From Clarkia xantiana subsp. parviflora (taxonomy: Eukaryota > Streptophyta > Magnoliopsida > Myrtales > Onagraceae), in contig JAPTYO010000018.1 in the NCBI GenBank assembly GCA_036873135.1, positions 2,790,001 to 2,854,000 of the forward strand: a stretch of DNA of 64,000 nt. Direction: 5' to 3'. Shown here piece after piece: positions 10,471 to 22,078 of the stretch (positions are counted from its first letter, which is position 1; every line of letters begins with the position of its first letter). The notes under the pieces were generated by a model that worked only from the letters and a program-made list of their open reading frames with translations, did no database searches and was not told where the DNA came from. The position numbers and the translations under genes are program-made.

Positions 10471-12861
10471 ATGAGTATGTCTTCTATCCCCGTTCCGCGA
10501 GTGACATTATGTCCAGATGTTGGTGACGAGCCGGGTATCAAAATAGTTGAGTCTCTTAGGGATACGACGAGGGATGTGAGTTACTTCTTCAATTACGTTG
10601 ACGAAGACATTTTTGAGCTATACGCGACTTATTGTGGACTTGATTCTGCTTTGGAGGCTATTCTTCCTTATGACGTGCTTCCGAACTCCAAAAAAGGGCA
10701 AGTTACTATTCCTCCAAGTGATCTATCCGCAATTTATACCTCGCAGATTAAGGAAGGTCTGCGCTTTCCCTATTGTCCTGACTTGGTGGATCTTTGTCGC
10801 TATTACCGGATATCACCCTTGAGCCTATCCCCTGGTGGCCTTCGTGTATGGAGCTGCTTTCGAGTTTTTTTCCCTAAGCAATCTTGGCATTATTCTACCA
10901 CTCTTTTTCGATGCTTCTATCAACTAATGTGTCCCGACGCAACGGGGTTATGTGGGATTAAGATGCGTTGGCCGAATTTGCAAGCTAAGGGCTTCAAAAA
11001 GCTTGGTCTTTGGGATGCCGAGTGGGATCACAAAAAACGTCTAGCCTCCCCCGCTGATCGTTCCGGTTCTTATTGGCGACACCACTACTTCTTTGTATGT
11101 GATGTCGGGACTATTTGGGATGTTGAGAGCGTGGAGAAGGCTGATGCAGCTCCTATTTTTTCTGACCTTTCCTTGGATGATAGGGAGGCGGTGAAGATCA
11201 TCTTTCGATGTCAACAAGAGCGCCGTTATCGTTGTCTGTTGCGTGCTTCAAATCAAGATTTGATTGATGTCGGGATTCATATACTTCCTTCTGAAGATTT
11301 GGTATGTTGATATCTTTTATAACCTGTACTATGTTGCAATGTAGGTCGTTTTGATGGAAAAAGCTCGTCTTTGCAGACAGCTAATGCCCGTGACAACCTG
11401 CCTTTTGGGCGTCGTGCTCGTAATGTTGCCCCCACTATTCCTGAAGGTTCTAGACATGATCATGGCAAGGGACCGAAAAGTGAGGCGTCTTCTTGTATCT
11501 TTCGGTTGACTTACTGATTTTTTCAAGTTTTGTTATATCCACATTGTCTTTTTTCCTTTAGGTAACTCTGTGCATGTGACTGAGCGGGTTATTGCGGTAC
11601 CTGCTACTAGTGTTCCTCCCAAAGATTTGCCGCAGGGGCGTGTCCCTCGAGTGACCCGAAGCGTTCTAAACCGAGTGCGGCTGTTCCGGCTCCTTCTTGC
11701 GATAGAGGGAAGAGAGTTGAGAGTCTCACGATAGCGCCTTCTGCCCCCCGGTCGAGGGATCGTCCCGAGGAGGAGCGCCCTTCCCGCCGAGGTATGCATT
11801 GTTCTACTTGATATACTCCTTTTACTTAGTATATTTTGCTAATCTCTTCTTTGTTTCACTTTGTTCTTATTGTAGCGTTGCCACGTATTAAGCGTGACGA
11901 TTTGATCCTTTCTGTCGGGATTGATGTTTCCGAAGAAAACTGGTCACCTTTCTCCGCTGGAAGTCTTCATTTCCCAAAGGATTCCAAACTTAGCACTCCA
12001 GGAGTTGGTGTGCGTGTGCTTCAAAGATGTGTTCCTCCCGGCGATCATGATGTCAAACCGTCTACTGATGAGGAGGCACAAGCATAAGTTGAGAGCGGCC
12101 TGGCTGAATTTGCGCCGGTAGATTTTACTTTAACTCTTTGTCTTCCTGATATTCATGTATGCTTTGTTGTTATTGAACATGATTGCCCTGTTTGTTATAC
12201 TTAGGCTATTTCAAGGATGATGAACATGTATTCCTTCGTGCTGGAGCTTATAAGTGAGAGGAAGACTGCTATCAGAAAGTGCAGTATAGTTTCCCGCGAG
12301 CTTGCACAGTCTGAAGAGGAAGTGCATAATTTGAACTCCAAGGTTGCCGATATTGATGCGCGTATTGCTGCTCGTCGTGTCCATGCTGAGCAACTTGAGG
12401 TCGAGATTGCTGCTATCAAGCAGCAAATTGCGGAGAACAACAGTGTTCATGATAACGCACTTGCTTCCGTTCGTGACGAGGCACACAAAGCGGGTGTTGA
12501 GAAGGGATTGGCTGAGTATCCTAGTACCCCTGCCTATTCTGCCGCTGTCCTTGCTGCTGCTAAAGCGGATCTTGCACCCTTGGTTGATGAGTTTGCCAAA
12601 GATTACATTGGCAGAGTACATGCACTTGCCCCCGGGTTTCCGTTCGACAAGCTGGGTCCTTATTCTTCTTTTGTTGTTAGCCATGTTGCGGATTTGCAAC
12701 GTAAAGCAGCTGAAGCGGCTTCTATTGCCTTGACCTTTGGATACGACAATGCTGATGTTGAACTTGGTGTTGATTTTCTGGACATGTTGGCTTTTGCCCA
12801 AATCTCTTTTCTTTATGTTTTTGCTTTGTATGGAACTTCGTCTTTTGGATCTGTTTTTTAA
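10471..12861 (+). CDS. Antisense spliced gene of TatB, Transposase_28-like N-terminus
   Basis: The first ATG after the acceptor at 10416 is 10471. Exon one (to about 11300) encodes the domain I recognise as Pfam 'putative gypsy type transposon' (PF04195), with GLRFPYCPDLVDLCRYY, RVWSCFRVFF and LFRCFYQLM. Further exons follow near 11341, 11562 (NSVHVTERVIAV, matching TatA VTERVVSV), 11876 (NWSPFSAGSLHF...VPPGDHD) and 12205-12861 (coiled coil with NLNSKVADIDARI, then APGFPFDKLGPY). A one-base frame change near 11650 suggests partial decay. The gene is antisense to gag. The protein function is unknown; nuclear action is a guess from the basic segment. Exon borders other than the last are approximate. 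Confidence 0.65.
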
Positions 12862-13956
12862 TAATAAAAGTCATGTGATACCTTGTTATTAATATTTCAT
12901 ACCTTGAGTATCCATGTTGTCCGTATGCTTCGGACTTGGAAGATAGGATAGGTATCCTTAGGTGATGAACATGATGTCCGTATAAGTGCCCTTCTTGGTT
13001 AGGATCCAAGGTATGGCAAGATGTGTATGCTGGATACTTGTAAGTAGTAATGTACTTCGCGCGGGCACTTGGCACTCGGCACTGGCACTTGACATGTAGC
13101 AGTGTCATCTTGACGAAGCAAGACTTATGTTTATACCGTCTCTTAGTTCCACTCTAAGGCGACGTTGTTACAGGATTCCTCTTGATTATTTTGCCGTTGT
13201 TGCGTTAAATGCTAAAGAGCAAGATAGCGTTATACAAGACTCGACTTGTAAATTTGATGAGTTTTGTATAAGATTTGCTTTAAAAAGCGTATAACATGAA
13301 GTTATCCCTTTTCGGGCCTAAGTCTTCATGGTGTATGAACTCTTAAGAGAGTATGCATACTTTGAGTATGTGGGGTTGTCGTCTATTAAGAGGATTCCCG
13401 CCACAGTGGGGTGATCAGTCCCATCATTGCATTTGCCGCATCCTGTTTTAATTCAGGGAATGGCTTATGAACATGAGAATTTGCCCGAAGGACTTCACAA
13501 CATGACATTTTTAGAAGTAAACATGAGGTTTGCATTCATGGAAAGGATGTCGCAACATGTTATTTTTAGATAGATGTGATCATGGGTATTGTCCTTTTGA
13601 GAAGGATATTGCACCATGTCACTTTTTGGAATATTGCATGATATTGCTTTTGAATTTGTTGAAGATGCATTTGCTGAAGTCGCCAACTATAAGTTGCGTG
13701 GCGTGATGATTATGAGTAGTATGCACGTTGTTTTTTTTTCTTGATGTTAATCCAGAGTATAATGCATAATGTAGAGATGTACCTACGAAAGTAAATTGAA
13801 CATCATTAGATATTTGTCTCGTTTACAATGTCTTTGCAGGAAGGCGTCTATTGACCGCTTCTTCCAAAATACTACTGATTACAAAGGCATGAATTGCACT
13901 TATATTCCTAAAGGTGCACTGAAAAAGATAGATTAAAAGCGGAAGGTCTATCTCCC
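12862..13956. other. TatB spacer between antisense gene and gag2
   Basis: About 1.1 kb where the two converging transcription units of TatB meet. I see no gene. A loosely repeated ACATG...TTTTTAGA motif occurs around 13495-13640. Polyadenylation sites for both strands are expected here (AATAAA-like text near 12862). Confidence 0.5.
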
Positions 13957-14579
13957 TCAGATATATCTCGGCTGTTTGTTGTTCACGACATAGCTTTCCA
14001 GAGCTCCATGCGCGATAAATTCTTCAATCTCCATCCTCAAGGTTAAACAACCATTGGTACTATGCCCCCAAGTTTGGTGATACTGACACCATTCTTCAAC
14101 ATCCCTGCCTAAGAAGGCGGTTTCGGGCTCAAGTGGTCTTGGAAGCTTGTTTTCCAGAAGCTTGGCGTATATCTCCTCCACCTCTATGTTCAAAGGTGTG
14201 AAGATGTTGGCATAATCCGTGCTTGGGACTTCTGGCTTACTTGAAGTTTGAGCTTCCCCACCTGTTTTGAGAGGTGAGTCCCATCCCAATTCACGCTCAC
14301 AAGAGATCGCAGTCTCTATTTTGTCTTTTAAGCACGTCATTGTCTTTGTTGTGCGCCACCCAAATTCTCTTCCAAATAGCAAAAATGTTGACGCATTCAT
14401 GTTCAGGAAAAATGCATTGATGCGTCCTTCTTGCTTGCTCTCAGTGCAGTTGCATTTTGAGCGAACCTTTGGAAGTAGGACATGATGGATTCTTCTTCTC
14501 CCTGTTTAACATCAAGCACACTCCTCTTTGGTGGACAAAGAATCCCGTCTAGTTCGGATCTTGGAGATAACTTTTCCTT
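13957..14579 (-). pseudogene. TatB second gag-like module (gag2)
   Basis: Downstream half of the TatB polyprotein after the TatC insertion. With TatC and one CTTTC removed, the protease frame at 25907 continues without shift into 14579 (...LDVKQGEEESIMSYFQRF). A one-base shift near 14420 moves it to the frame that encodes NMNASTFLLF..., VEEIYAKLLENKLP, and the knuckle WCQYHQTWGHSTNGC with all four ligands intact, then LRMEIEEFI. It aligns with TatA gag2 and TatD gag2. Ends at about 13957. Confidence 0.75.
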
Positions 14580-14584
14580 CTTTC

Positions 14585-15281
14585 TGTTGGATCACGGTGG
14601 AACTCCGGTACGGATCTTGACGGCAATCCTAGCTCCTTTGCTCCACGCAATCCTGCAAGAGGGGATAGACCGGGCGGTGACCCAGAATCCCTCTTCGATG
14701 CTTAAATGAGTACTTCGTCTGACTGGCAAGTAACAGATATTAAAGTGTATTCAACTCAACGTAAGTGATCTGAGGTGACCTCCTGCCCTTTTATAGGCAA
14801 AGAGATGCCTCAGGTACCTGGCGAACCGTTAGGGGTGGTTAGCCCGTATCCCGCATATCTCGTACGTGATCTCGCGTATCTTAGCCATGCCCCGCGTATC
14901 TCGGCCACGCTCCGTGTATCTTAACCACGTTCCGCGTATCCCGGCCACGCCCCGCATATCTTGGCTTTATCCTCTGATAACGAGTCCCGACTCCCGTCGG
15001 AGACTCCAGAGTTATCTCGTTGTGTCACCGCTCGGGGCCCCTCGTCATCATGACAGGGCCAATCATTCTCAGGGATTCATCATCGGGGCCTACTTAAAGG
15101 CTTCTCATCGGGAGCTTCCAGCTCCACTGTCGGGACCGACTCTGTCGGGACCTTGCTTCGTCGGGACTCCCTTCATCGGGACCCTCCTCCTAGGTCATCT
15201 TGACCCTTACTTTGGGCCTGGTGGGCCTGTTTGCCGTTTCCTCGCCGTTAAAGGGCCTGACGGCTGTAGTCGGACCCATCA
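14585..15281 (-). repeat. TatC 3' LTR
   Basis: 697 bp, minus-strand TGATGGGT...ATCCAACA. TTTTATA at 14789-14795 is the TATA box on the minus strand. U3 has a series of CGCGTATCTYRGCCACG-like short repeats (14870-14960) and CGGGAC/TCGGGACC repeats (15100-15190). R/U5 hairpin arms AAGAGGGGA (14657) and TCCCTCTT (14688) are imperfect. Confidence 0.95.
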
Positions 15282-15835
15282 TTTGCCCCCAAGACATGAG
15301 GGACTTTTAGTTCGTCGTGTCTTCCAACTCCCGATTTTCCAATACTAGAGTCGGGGATCTGTTCCTTGGTTCAGTTACTTAATTTATCAGTCTTCTCCTC
15401 TACGTTTCCTCAGGGTTTTGTAGATAACTGCTATACCCCAAAGGTCTCTTCGGTTTTCTAGTGCATTAAATGCAGCAGATAATGGAGTGACGTTTTCGAC
15501 CCACGTGCCTGATTTTTCGCGCCTGTCCTTTTCTGAAAAGTGCTTTTCAGGCCGTTTCATCATTGCGCCCGCTGTCCTTCTGCACGTTTCATCTCAACGG
15601 TCCAGATTAAGACTCTTCGACTTTGACGACTCGGATCGAAGTGTCCTTTCAACCGTCTTCTTCGACTATAAAACCCTAGCCACAGTCATAATTTAACTTT
15701 TACCGTCTTCGAATTCTCAAAAGCTCTCTTCGATTCCTCTGCAATTCCAAGCTCTGTGATTTCGAAGGTCTTTGGAGTCTCTCCGATCATCTTTCCGGCG
15801 ACATCTTGTTCATCTCCTTCAACCTCCACTTCATT
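15282..15835 (+). promoter_or_regulatory. Polypurine tract (minus) and promoter of the TatC antisense gene (plus)
   Basis: TTTGCCCCCAAGACATGAG at 15282 is the minus-strand polypurine tract. On the plus strand TATAAAA at 15667-15673 lies about 165 bases before the ATG at 15836, with a CT-rich leader between, as in a plant pol II promoter. This suggests the antisense gene does not depend on the LTR promoter. Confidence 0.6.
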
Positions 15836-18521
15836 ATGTCTGGTAAGGAAACCCTCTTCGTTGCTTGTTCGTCTTTTTCTTCCTAATTTTTCCCAGAGTC
15901 CCACTGTATTTTCTTGCCCTGGTTGCTTTTCAGACAGCGGTTCCAGCTCCGAGGGGAGAAAACCCTTTAAATTTGACTATGCTCCAAATGAGATTTCCAC
16001 TACTGCTTATGATGCAGCTCTCCGAGAGGGTTGCATCACCATCACCTGGGAACCTCGTTTCCCGTATCCTCGACATCGTCCCTCGAGTGACCCTGAGGTT
16101 ACTCGTCCCCAGAAAGGGGAGGTATTTGTCTCTACGGGACAAATATCAGCGGGGATCAGGTTCCCCTTTTGTGGTAGCCTGGTCGAGCTGTGCCATCATT
16201 ACAGAACACACCCCACTACCTTCTCTCCTCATGCCATCCGTATCTGGAACGCCTTTCAAGTCCTCTGTCTTCGACAGAAATGGGTCTACAGCCTCCAACT
16301 CTTCCGGACCTTCTATGGGCTGAAATGCAACGAGGCGGGGGTTTGCGCCTTCTACCCTCGGATGCCCAAGTGGAGTAAGCAGCAGCTTGCCCGGCACGGT
16401 TGGACCAGTGACACCTGGAAGGTGGTCAAGGGTCGGGGACTCTTGATCGATACAGGGTTCGACAACAGTAGCTGGAAGAAGAGCTACTTCTTCATCCAAC
16501 ATTCTTCTATTCCTTGGCCTCGGTGGGAGGTGGCAGCAGATCCTCCGCCTGCTTTCCATACTTATGCCGATGAGGACTTCGAGACTCTCCAACTAATCCA
16601 GCTTTATCGTTGGGGGGAGTCTTACACTCCTCTCAATGCTAACTCTCTGGTGGAGCGGGACCTGGTGCAGGCCGGGGTCCGACTCCTCAGTATTGTCTCT
16701 GGGGGGCAGCTCTTCGACGGCCCTTCCAACGTGGTCTCTTGGGTAACCTTCTAACTTTTCTTTGTTTATTGTTTGCAGCCAAGAAGGTATCTGTGTTGAC
16801 CGATCTATTCCTTAAGCAGGGGGAGACTGATGCTGTCCGCCCCTCGCGGAAGAGGAAGTCTGCCAAGAAGGCTGCTGCCAGGTCGGGGTCTCCTTCAGCG
16901 GAGCAGCCCAAGCGGACGAGGGTGGATCTGGACCGGCTCTTTGATGTCCAGAATGCTGAAGAAGGTAAACAACTCCGACTTGCTATTAAATCGTATAAAG
17001 GATGGTCCCGTCGGACTTGATTTCCTCGACCAAGAAAGGCCGCATTGCTGATGTCAAAAGAATCCTTCGAGGCGAAACTCCCCGAGTCTTGAAGGCAGGC
17101 TACTATCATTACCGCGGGAAGGATCAATACGTCTCCCGACGTATCATTTGGTGTAAGAATCCCGATGAACTTCCTGACTACCTTTCTAAAGCTCTTCATC
17201 CTCCAGGTGCAGGTCGCTCGGGAGCTTCCTCGGGTACTGCAGCTTCCGCAGATGCACCGCCTCCAGCGGGGGTGCCTTCCTCAGCTGGAGAGAAGGCACC
17301 ATCTGGCGAACAGTTTCGTCAGGTGGAGACTCTGGACTCCTCCGAGGAGACTGGCGGGGCTGACCCCCCTCAACAGCGTCGGAAGGCGGGGCAATCCCCC
17401 TTGAAACCAACCCCTCAGGGGCCGCCTCCCTCGTCTTCTCCGCAGCAGCGGGAGCTCTCGCCTATCCACGACTTCTCTCCCTCCCCTGTTCGGGCCGAGA
17501 CGGAGACGTGCCCTTCTCTTCCTCGTCCTATCTCTCCCCTTGCTCTCGATGGGGACTTCTACAGGCCTTTCAACTCTTCACAGGCGAATGCCCCCTGGAC
17601 TCCTATCCAGACGCTCCAGGGAGTCCCACTCACGCAAGGAGAACAGGACCAAGAGCTGGCACTGCATCTGCTGGCGGGTTCCATCCTGCCTTCTATGCGG
17701 CATCCGATTTACCTTAATCGGACGCATATGCAGCGGGATGTCAGGGAGATGGGTGTGCGCCGCATAGAGGTGAAACTTCGCTTCTCTATCTTGATGATAA
17801 ATCGGGTCGTTTGTCCTTCTAACATTTTTCCTTTTGATTGCAGGAGCTCGGGGACTACAACCGCCTCATCGGGTACGTCATTGCCTATGATGAGGCCCGG
17901 GAGCGGGACCGAGGAGTCCGCGAGCAGCTTCAGGCGGATCTCAAGGCCTCCCAGTCTTCGCGGGGAAAGCTTGCCAAAGAGCTGGCTGTCCTCAATGAGA
18001 AGATTCGGGACCTTCAGCGGCAGATCACGGACTTCGAGGGGCTCTTGAGGCAAGAGCGGCAGGAGCGGGGGGCCGTTGTGGACTGGCTGACCCAGGAGAA
18101 GAAGGCTGCCGAGGACCAACTGGTCCTTGAGAAGAAGGCTTTGGAGGAGCTGATCGCGGGATTCCCTGTGCAACTGGCCGAAGCGGAGGCCAAAGGTCGG
18201 GAGGACTATCGGAGATCGGAGGGCTTCCAAGCTGATGCCATGAAGTTCTTTGGCGCGGAGGTGGAGAACACTCTCTTCAACGCCGTTGAGGAGCTCCACC
18301 TGGAATACGGGGACGCCATCAACTTCGACAAGTCTCCTTCCCTCGCTCCCTTTGCGAAGAAGTATTTTGCTCTTCCCGAGGAGAGTGATGGGGGGAGTAC
18401 CCCCGTAATTGTCGAAGACGCCTCTGAGCTTCCAAGTGCGGATGCCCCGCTGGCCAATCCTCCCGAAGATAATCCTGTGGACCCCTCTGCTACCAATGCT
18501 GCTGACAAGGACCAAGCTTGA
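15836..18521 (+). CDS. Antisense spliced gene of TatC, Transposase_28-like
   Basis: Proposed exons: 15836-15842 (ATGTCTG), 15934-16742, about 16784-16964, about 17035-17754, and 17844-18521. The first intron (GTAAGG...TTTTCAG, 91 bases) joins ATG-TCT-G to ACAGC in frame. Exon two holds the PF04195-like domain (IRFPFCGSLVELCHHY, IRIWNAFQVL, QLFRTFYGLK). Exon three is basic (RKRKSAKKAA, PKRTR), a likely nuclear signal. Exon four has a Pro/Ser-rich linker and a block ending RPFNSSQANAPW...LLAGSILP that aligns loosely with the shared WTPF block. Exon five is a long coiled coil (GDYNRLIGYVIAYDEAR onward) with an acidic tail. All exons are open, unlike the polyprotein. Middle splice borders are uncertain. 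Role unknown. Confidence 0.72.
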
Positions 18522-18639
18522 ATGCTTTTATCTTTCAGAGTCTTTGTATTTTCTTCTCTTGTGTCGTCGTCGGGCCTTTGAGCCCTTTATCAATATTAGA
18601 CTCCTTTAATTCCGATCTTTTGTTGTCTTCCGTCTTTCC

Positions 18640-19550
18640 CGACGATTTAACAACCTGCACCACTTATGGCGACTTAGCATCGAGTGCATCACTTAAGACG
18701 ACTTAGTTCTTAGCAGTCGAAACTTCGATACTTAAGAATTTCTCATACGTCCTTCCCGACGATTTAATAACTTGCACCACTTAAGGCGACTTAATATCGA
18801 GTGCGTCACTTAAGACGACTTAATCGTTACTTAGGATAAACCTAAAGATCGTACACCACTTAAGGCGACTTAATCCCACGCATCACTTGAGACGACTTTT
18901 GGATACTTAGAATAAATCTAAGTATTGTGCACCACTTAAGGCGACTTTCATCGTGCACCACTGAAGGCGACTTTCACAGTGCACCACTTGAAGGCGACTT
19001 TTGGATACTTAGAATAAATCTAAGTATTGTGCACCACTTAGGGCGGCTTTCATCGTGCACCACTGAAGGCGACTTTCATCGTGCACCACTGAAGGCGACT
19101 TTTGGATACTTAGAATAAATCTAAGTATTGTGCACCACTTAGGGCGGCTTTCATCGTGCACCACTGAAGGCGACTTTCATCGTGCACCACTGAAGGCGAC
19201 TTTCATCGTGCACCACTGAAGGCGACTTTTGGATACTTAGAATAAATCTAAGTATTGTGCACCACTTAGGGCGGCTTTCATCGTGCACCACTGAAGGCGA
19301 CTTTCATCGTGCACCACTGAAGGCGACTTTCACCGTGCACCACTGAAGGCGACTTTCATCGTGCACCACTGAAGGCGACTTTCATCGTGCACCACTGAAG
19401 GCGACTTTTACACTTAGCATAAATCTAAGGACAACTATTATTTGGAAGCGACCTCTTTATTTATTGGCATAAGATAGGCTTACATCGAATTAAACGATAA
19501 ACAGCATACACCACTTAAGGCGATTTTACATCGGGCACCACTTAAGGCGA
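18640..19550. repeat. 26-bp tandem array with higher-order spacing, TatC
   Basis: Units CATCGTGCACCACTGAAGGC plus GACTTT recur many times (18940-19410). Blocks of two to five units are separated by a TTTGGATACTTAGAATAAATC segment, giving a higher-order pattern. More divergent CACTTAAGGCGACTTA units run from 18660. The array separates the antisense gene from integrase and probably holds polyadenylation regions of both. Confidence 0.9.
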
Positions 19551-19556
19551 CTTTCT

Positions 19557-20530
19557 TCAAGCATGGTGTTTCTTCAAGTGTTCGCCACTGAAAGAATGCT
19601 TTAACGTTCTGCCATCGAGGTCTTCCAACTTGTATGCGTTCGGAGCTGGCATCCCCACGACCTTATAAGGTCCTTCCAATTTTGGTGACATCTTGTTGAT
19701 TCGATCCAAAAGGGTGAACTCGTTGCGACGCCAAACCAGCTCCCCGACAAAGAATTGTCGGGACTTCACTCGCCGATTGTAGTATCTGGCCGTCGCTAAG
19801 CGCATTCGAGCTTGGACTTCATCGGCTTCCCGCCTTTTCTCTTCGAGTAGGTCCAAGTCCAGACGTCTCACTTCATCGTTCGTTAGGGGCTCGTAATATC
19901 TCATCCGATGGGACGCCACAGCTACCTCCACAGGGGCGACAGCTTCCGTGCCATATACGAGGCCAAACGGAGTCTCCCCTGTTGATCGTTTGGGTGTCGT
20001 TCTAACAGCCCAAAGTACATTTTCCAGTTCGTTCAGCCATTTGCCCTTCAAGGCATAGACCCTCTTCTTCAGGCCATCCATCACGATTTTGTTGGCTGAC
20101 TCCACCTGGCCATTAGTCTGAGCATGGCGTACGGAGGCGGTCCGATGCTCAACGTTCAGTTCTTCCAGATACTCCCTCACCTGAGAGCCGTTAAACGGTG
20201 GGCCATTGTCGCTGATCACCACCTTAGGAATCCCGTATCTGGACACGATGTGGGTTTGGAGGAACTTGACGATCTGGTTCCCCGTTGTTCTGGCCAATGC
20301 CTTCGCCTCTATCCATTTCGAAAAATAATCGATAGCTACAAGTAAATACTTACATTTTCCTTGTGCTTGTGGAAGAGGTCCCACCAAGTCGATGCCCCAC
20401 TGCGCGAAGGGCCAAGTGCTCTTGATGGATGTCAGGTTAGCAGCCGGAGCCACGATACTCGGGGCGTACCTCTGGCACGCGTCGCATGATCGGACCAACG
20501 CCGTTGCTTCTTTGTTCATCGTGGCCAATA
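19557..20530 (-). pseudogene. TatC integrase (core and C-terminus)
   Basis: Inserts the DNA copy into the genome. The zinc-binding HHCC is split across a frameshift: MHEGIAACHEGA lies at the end of the upstream frame and RSCDACQRYAP here. The DDE core shows GIDLVGPLPQ, VVISDNGPPF and TNGQVESANKI (Asp, Asp, Glu). A GPY/F-like end follows (SPKLEGPYKVVG) and it stops after LKKHHA at 19557. A one-base loss at about 20526 puts it out of frame with RNase H. Confidence 0.9.
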
Positions 20531-22078
20531 GTAGCCTAAGTTCAACACCTTCCTCAAAATGGATCGGGCCCCTTCGTGACAAGCCGCGATCCCCTCATGC
20601 ATTTCCTTCAGGATTCGGTTGGTGTCGGGTTCTGCTACACACTTCAGGTAGGGAGTCGAGAACCAGCCCTTCTTGTACAGCTGATTGTCCAGCATCACAT
20701 AATTAGACGCGATCCGACATATCCTGTCTGCTGCTACCTTATCCTCGGGGACTGCCCCCGTAGTCAGATACGCGACTATCGGGGTCATCCAAGTGGGCTC
20801 CTCCTCTGATTTTGCTTCAACGGTGCACACCTGCGTGGGGTCGATGTTTGATAAGATCACCTTCTCCAGGAAGTGCACCTTCCGACTTTCTTCTAAGGGT
20901 GCCCCCAGGGCAAATTTGCTCAAGGCGTCTGCCTCTACGTTCTCCTCCCTCGGAATAGCCTCGATATCGAAGCTTTTGAAGCTCTCTCTCAGGGCTTGTA
21001 CCTCTCGCAGATACTTCTTCATTATCGGACTCCTTGCTTCGTATCGCCCTTGAACTTGGTTCACGATTAACGCTGCGTCGCACTTCACTCTCAAGTGATC
21101 GATTCCAGTGCTTTTAGAAATTTTTAGGCCCGTGATAGGAGCTTCATACTCCGCTTCGTTGTTTGTGGCCTTGAATGTTAAAGCCAAGGCGTATCGGAGA
21201 GGTTCACCTTCACCTGGTGGTATCAACAAAAAGCCCGCTCCTGACCCGTCTGAACTCGCGGAGCCGTCCGTGTACATCTCCCAGGTATTTTCTTTGTTTG
21301 GCTGTTCTGATTGCTCTGCCCTCTCTGGTTGTTCTTCTGTCGGGACCTCCATGGTTGCCCCCTCTACAGGGCCCGTTTCTTCTAGATCGGGGGCTGTAGA
21401 TTCTGCTATAAAGTCCGCCAATGCCTGGCCCTTGATGGCCGTTCTTGGAGCAAAGTGTATTCGAAACTCACTGAGCTCTACTGCCCATTTCACCAATCTC
21501 CCCGACGCATCCGGTCGGTTAAAAAAATGCTTCAAAGGCTGGTTCGTTAGCACAGTGATCTCGTGTGCATGGAAATATGGCCTTAGCTTCCGAGCAGTAA
21601 TTATCAACGCAAAGAGGTACTTCTCAACGGCGGGATAGTTCAATTCAGATTTGGCAAATGCCTTGCTTACATAATAAACGGGGACTTGATTACCCTCGAC
21701 AACCTTTACTAACACAGAGCTAATGGCAAATTCAGAAACAGCCAAATAAAGGAAGAGCGGCTCGCCTGGAACCGGTTTTGCCAGCGGCGGGAGTGTGCGA
21801 AGGTGCTGCTTTAGTGCTTGGAATGCCTCTTCACATTTGGCGGTCCATTCGAATTTTTTGTTGGCCCTCAAGATTTCAAAAAACGGCATTGATCGGTCGC
21901 TGGCTTTGGACAGGAAGCGGTTCATTGCAGCTAGTCGGCCATTCAGTACTTGCACCTCCCGATGGTTTATCGGAGACTTCATCTCCTCGATTGCCCTCAG
22001 CTTCTCAGGGTTCACTTCAATTCCTCTTTGGCTTACCATGAAGCCCAAAAATTCCCTGAGTGGACTCCGAAGGCGCAT
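20516..22078 (-). pseudogene. TatC RT connection, native and archaeal-type RNase H, integrase N-terminus
   Basis: 520 codons: RT thumb (GFMVSQRGIEVNPEK), the native gypsy RNase H region (YVSKAFAKSELNYPAVEK, HEITVLTNQPLKH) whose usual first catalytic Asp position reads YLAVSEFA, then a second RNase H of archaeal type with intact D-E-D-D (MYTDGSASSDGSGAG, NNEAEYE, KCDAALIVNQ, VEADALSKF). A dual RNase H is characteristic of the Tat lineage. It ends in the integrase zinc region. A one-base loss at about 22057 separates it from the RT palm. Confidence 0.9.

Noticed and set aside
10471..12861. The plus-strand spliced gene as a captured host gene
   Set aside because: Homologues occur at the same antisense position in five different elements here, so it is element-encoded, not a unique captured gene.
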